Under the pieces are notes generated by a model, which had not been told where the DNA came from, searched no databases, and saw only the letters and a program-made list of their open reading frames with translations. A program made the translations under genes and the position numbers. Positions 61,523-64,000 of a stretch of DNA of 64,000 nt are shown piece after piece. Position 1 is the stretch's first letter, and every line of letters begins with the position of its first letter. The DNA is from Gordonia asplenii (lineage in GTDB: Bacteria > Actinomycetota > Actinomycetes > Mycobacteriales > Mycobacteriaceae), in assembly GCF_012933505.1 (NCBI RefSeq), contig NZ_JABBNB010000027.1, positions 33,763 through 97,762 on the forward strand, written 5' to 3'.

Positions 61523-63228
61523 GTCCGCTACGGCGGGCCGCGCGGCAGTGTGCGATGCTCGACGACGCCGCGTGGGCACAGCGCGCCAGTGTCGGGCTGG
61601 TGCGTCGGGCACACCGAGATCTGCTCGACGCGCAGCCGTCCGCGTCGAGCATCGAGGACGAACTCGTCGTCGAATTCGGCGGTCACACGCAGCGCTGGGA
61701 TGCCCGCGGTCCCGACGCCGCGCGCTGCGACTGCCCGGCGACCGGCGTGTGCCGGCACGTCGTCGCCGTCGGGCTGTGGCTGGGTGCGATGGCCGAGGGA
61801 GAGCCGCCGGAGCCCGTCGTCGAGACGATTGCCGCGGTCGAAGACGCTGCGCCCCAACCGAAACCACCCACGCGTTCACAACTGCGCCGCGAGACCGAGC
61901 GGGCGCGGATGCGTCAGCGCGCCCGACAGGTGCTGCTCGACGTCGTACGGCTCGGCGTCGCGCATGCGTCCGCCGATTCGGTGCAACGTTGCGCCGCTGT
62001 GGCGATCTCCGCGCAAACCGCCGATCACTACCGGCTCGCCGCGGCGCTGCGTCGGATCGGCGATCAACTGGAGCGGATCGTCGAGCGGACGGTCGGCGTT
62101 TCCGGATGGCTTGCGGGCCGGTCGGCGTCGGGGGCACTCGCCCTCGAGCTGGCGACCACGTATGCGTTGCTCGCCGCACTCGATCAGACGCCCGATGCCG
62201 GCGAGCTGTTGGGCGCCGCGCGAACCGCATACACCGAGTGCGGCCCGCTGCGATTGATCGGGCTCGGCAGCTATCCGTGGGAGTCGGGGTCGGGATATCG
62301 GGGGCTGACCACGATGTTCTTCGACGGCACTCGGTTCGTCTCGGTCAGTCAGACTCGCCCGACGACGGTCGCCGGGTTCGATCCGATTGCGCTGTACACG
62401 CGCAAGTCACCGATCTGGCCGGGCCTGGTGTCGGCCGCCACGGCGACCGCGGCATCGGTCGTGCTGACCGGTGCGCGACTCAACGCCGACGGCCGATTGT
62501 CGGGGACGCCGCAGACGCGCGCCGTCGTGGAGCCGCTGAGTTCGGCCGAGATCATGCAGCGGCTGGTGCCGATCCGCCGCTGGGACCGCATCGCCGGGCA
62601 CGCGCTGCCGACGGCGATTCTGGACGTGCCGGATCCGCTCGGCGACTGGGTCACGATCATGCCGACGGCGGTCGGCGTGCCCGTCTACGACGACGTCGCG
62701 CAGCAGGCACGGTGGGTCGTGGTCGACGACGTGGGATCCGAACTCATTGTGGCACAGAGTTTTTCCATGATGTCCGCGCACGCGACACGGCGGCTGCGGA
62801 CGGTGGACCGAAGTTGGGAAGCGGGGTCGTTCATCGTCGGGCAGCTGGTCGCGGACGCAACGCTGCGGCCACTGTCGGTGCTGCGGCCGCACCGGTCGTG
62901 CGCCGACCAGCCGGTCGATGCGCTGCACTTCGACGCCGCGCCGGCCAGCGTGCGATCGGCCGGTGCGACGTCGTCCGGCGTCGTCGAGCGCGCGGACACC
63001 GCGTCGGAGCTGGACGCATTCATGACCTGGCTGGAACGGACCATGGAACGCGGACTACTCGGCAGCCGTGACACGTCGGTGCGCGGCGAGTTGACCGATC
63101 GACGTCGGGCGCTGCGGGATCAGGGTTTCGGCGTGTTCGGCGACAGCTCGCACGAGGCGACGTCGGAGTTGATCCTGCGCAGTTACGCGATAGCCGAGCA
63201 GGTGCGGCGGGTGCAGGACAAACCATGA
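61519..63228 (+). CDS. SWIM zinc-finger protein (YehQ-like)
   Basis: Protein of 569 residues with a SWIM motif at residues 70-80: Cys70, Cys72, Cys78, His80 (CDCPATGVCRH). The rest is helical, with a coiled segment after residue 115 (TRSQLRRETERARMRQRARQ). SWIM domains bind zinc and often nucleic acid or protein. It starts at GTG 61519 inside the vWA stop and is last in the five-gene cluster, as yehQ is in E. coli. Function unknown. Confidence 0.87.
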   Translation: MSPLRRAARQCAMLDDAAWAQRASVGLVRRAHRDLLDAQPSASSIEDELVVEFGGHTQRWDARGPDAARCDCPATGVCRHVVAVGLWLGAMAEGEPPEPVVETIAAVEDAAPQPKPPTRSQLRRETERARMRQRARQVLLDVVRLGVAHASADSVQRCAAVAISAQTADHYRLAAALRRIGDQLERIVERTVGVSGWLAGRSASGALALELATTYALLAALDQTPDAGELLGAARTAYTECGPLRLIGLGSYPWESGSGYRGLTTMFFDGTRFVSVSQTRPTTVAGFDPIALYTRKSPIWPGLVSAATATAASVVLTGARLNADGRLSGTPQTRAVVEPLSSAEIMQRLVPIRRWDRIAGHALPTAILDVPDPLGDWVTIMPTAVGVPVYDDVAQQARWVVVDDVGSELIVAQSFSMMSAHATRRLRTVDRSWEAGSFIVGQLVADATLRPLSVLRPHRSCADQPVDALHFDAAPASVRSAGATSSGVVERADTASELDAFMTWLERTMERGLLGSRDTSVRGELTDRRRALRDQGFGVFGDSSHEATSELILRSYAIAEQVRRVQDKP

Positions 63229-63273
63229 CGGCATGAACGACAGCGTTCCCCAGCCTGGACTCACCTACGACAA

Positions 63274-63307
63274 TTCATCCTGCTCGGCGACCTCAACGTC
63301 GCGCACA
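63274..63307 (+). pseudogene. 34-bp fragment of exonuclease III gene
   Basis: Identical to 52908-52941 within xthA, the part coding for the FILLGDLNVAH active-site stretch. It is out of any gene context here. Confidence 0.85.
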
Positions 63308-63373
63308 TCGGCCCCGGTCGCTTGCTGGTTGAGCCGTCGTTGATCCGGGATTCACCGACGGCAGGCACTGCAT

Positions 63374-63704
63374 CTGCTGGTTGAGCCGCGAGGAGCAGCT
63401 AGCGCGCCGTGCTGAGCGAGGCGCTAGCCGAGTCGAAGTGACGAGCGTGTCGAAACCCCTGTACCACAATGCATTTGATGGTAGCACACTTGTCGAACTG
63501 TTATGGTATCGAATATCGAGGCGTGTGCACCCGAAGGGTGCACACGCCTCACTTGCCGGGTGACATCGCCGATATTGGCGCGGACCGTCGAAAGTCGTTG
63601 TGGCTGAGAGGTTTCGACACGGACTCGGCTAGCGCTCGGCTAGCGCTACTTCGACTCGGCTAGCGCCTCGCTCAGCACGGCGCTCGGACCGGCTCAACCA
63701 GCAG
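63374..63704. mobile_element. MITE-like palindromic element, copy 2
   Basis: Bounded by CTGCTGGTTGAGCC and its perfect complement GGCTCAACCAGCAG. Long subterminal arms (GCTGAGCGAGGCGCTAGCCG, GAGTCGAAGT, GTGTCGAAACC) are mirrored near the right end, giving inverted repeats of about 80 bp. The core has a 15-bp stem hairpin, GAGGCGTGTGCACCC/GGGTGCACACGCCTC, at about 63518-63550. It matches copy 1 over nearly its whole length. Confidence 0.82.
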
Positions 63705-63774
63705 AGGGGCGCTTCGGCCGGTGGATCCAGGTTGAGCCGAGGTTGAGCCGGGATTCACCGACGACGGGCCCTAT

Positions 63775-64000
63775 CCGCTGGTTGAGCCGCGAGGAGCGCT
63801 AGCGACGCGCGTGTCGAAACCCCTGCACCACAATGCATTTGATAGTAGCGCACATGTCGAACTGCGACGGAATCGAACATCGAGGCGCGTGCACCCGACA
63901 GGTGCACACGCCTCACTTGCCGGGCGAAAGTCGCCGACATTGGCGCGGACCGTCGAAAGTCGTTATGACTGAGAGGTTTCGACACGGACTCGGCTAACGC
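63775..64000. mobile_element. MITE-like palindromic element, copy 3 (cut by window edge)
   Basis: Begins CCGCTGGTTGAGCCGCGAGG, carries the same AATGCATTTGAT block and core hairpin (GAGGCGCGTGCACC/GGTGCACACGCCTC, with one change that would be a G-U pair in RNA), and reaches GGTTTCGACACGGACTCGGC at the window end. The right terminus is outside. Confidence 0.75.

Larger units (their letters stand above)
63229..64000. other. gene-free repeat region at right edge
   Basis: After the SWIM stop a short frame (ATG 63233) reads MNDSVPQPGLTYD and then runs into a 34-bp scrap identical to xthA (63274-63307), with no gene continuing. The rest consists of two MITE-like elements (63374-63704 and from 63775) and spacer containing GGTGGATCCAGGTTGAGCC, shared with 25.8 kb. 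No credible protein gene was seen. Confidence 0.75.

Overview
The window is high-GC actinobacterial DNA. It most resembles a mycolic-acid-containing member of the Mycobacteriales, probably Gordonia or a close relative. This is an inference from gene content: two secreted antigen-85-type esterases, an F420-type split-barrel protein, a single-chain acyl-CoA carboxylase, a gulonolactone-oxidase-type operon, the tadA/tyrA/tRNA/pat neighbourhood, and abundant GGTTGAGC...GTCGAAACC palindromic repeats. No rRNA, CRISPR array, prophage or complete insertion sequence was seen.

Layout. 1-10.6 kb: the 3' part of a nuo (complex I) operon, nuoG-H-I-J-K-L-M-N, all on + and translationally coupled; nuoL and nuoM carry in-frame copies of one 36-bp repeat. 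10.6-11.1 kb: repeat-filled spacer. 11.1-15.8 kb: single-chain biotin-dependent acyl-CoA carboxylase, then an SDR oxidoreductase and a TetR regulator diverging from a 20-bp palindrome. 16.2-21.5 kb: four coupled genes (aldonolactone-oxidase-type flavoenzyme, MFS transporter, alanine-racemase-fold PLP enzyme, aldehyde dehydrogenase). 21.7-24.2 kb: two SDRs and an SMP-30/gluconolactonase-type protein, with visibly lower GC in the SDR genes, followed by a LysR regulator.

25.4-26.2 kb: repeat spacer with a MITE-like element. 26.3-34.6 kb (- strand): glycine catabolism operon gcvP-gcvT-gcvH-glyA-sdaA-lipA behind a tandem glycine riboswitch. It would cleave glycine, make serine from a second glycine, deaminate serine to pyruvate, and supply the lipoyl cofactor of GcvH. 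34.7-36.6 kb: a graveyard of gene fragments (copies of parts of the flavoenzyme and LysR loci) and IS21- and IS256-family remnants, ending at tRNA-Ser(CGA).

36.8-46.3 kb: housekeeping and small genes: a repeat protein, tadA and its partner, tyrA, small secreted proteins, an AlbA_2/ATPase protein with a 243-bp tandem duplication of its 5' region, tRNA-Arg(ACG), tRNA-Ser(GCT), the aromatic aminotransferase pat and a DUF6461-type protein. 46.3-53.3 kb: cell-envelope-type genes (two secreted esterases, an acyltransferase), a thioesterase, a 44-residue Cys-rich protein, a PPOX protein and exonuclease III. 53.3-63.2 kb: a five-gene overlapping cluster (DUF4132, MoxR AAA+ ATPase, DUF5682, vWA, SWIM) equivalent to E. 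coli yehI-L-M-P-Q; this is the best candidate for a poorly understood multi-protein system here. 63.2-64 kb: more copies of the MITE-like repeat and a 34-bp scrap of exonuclease III.
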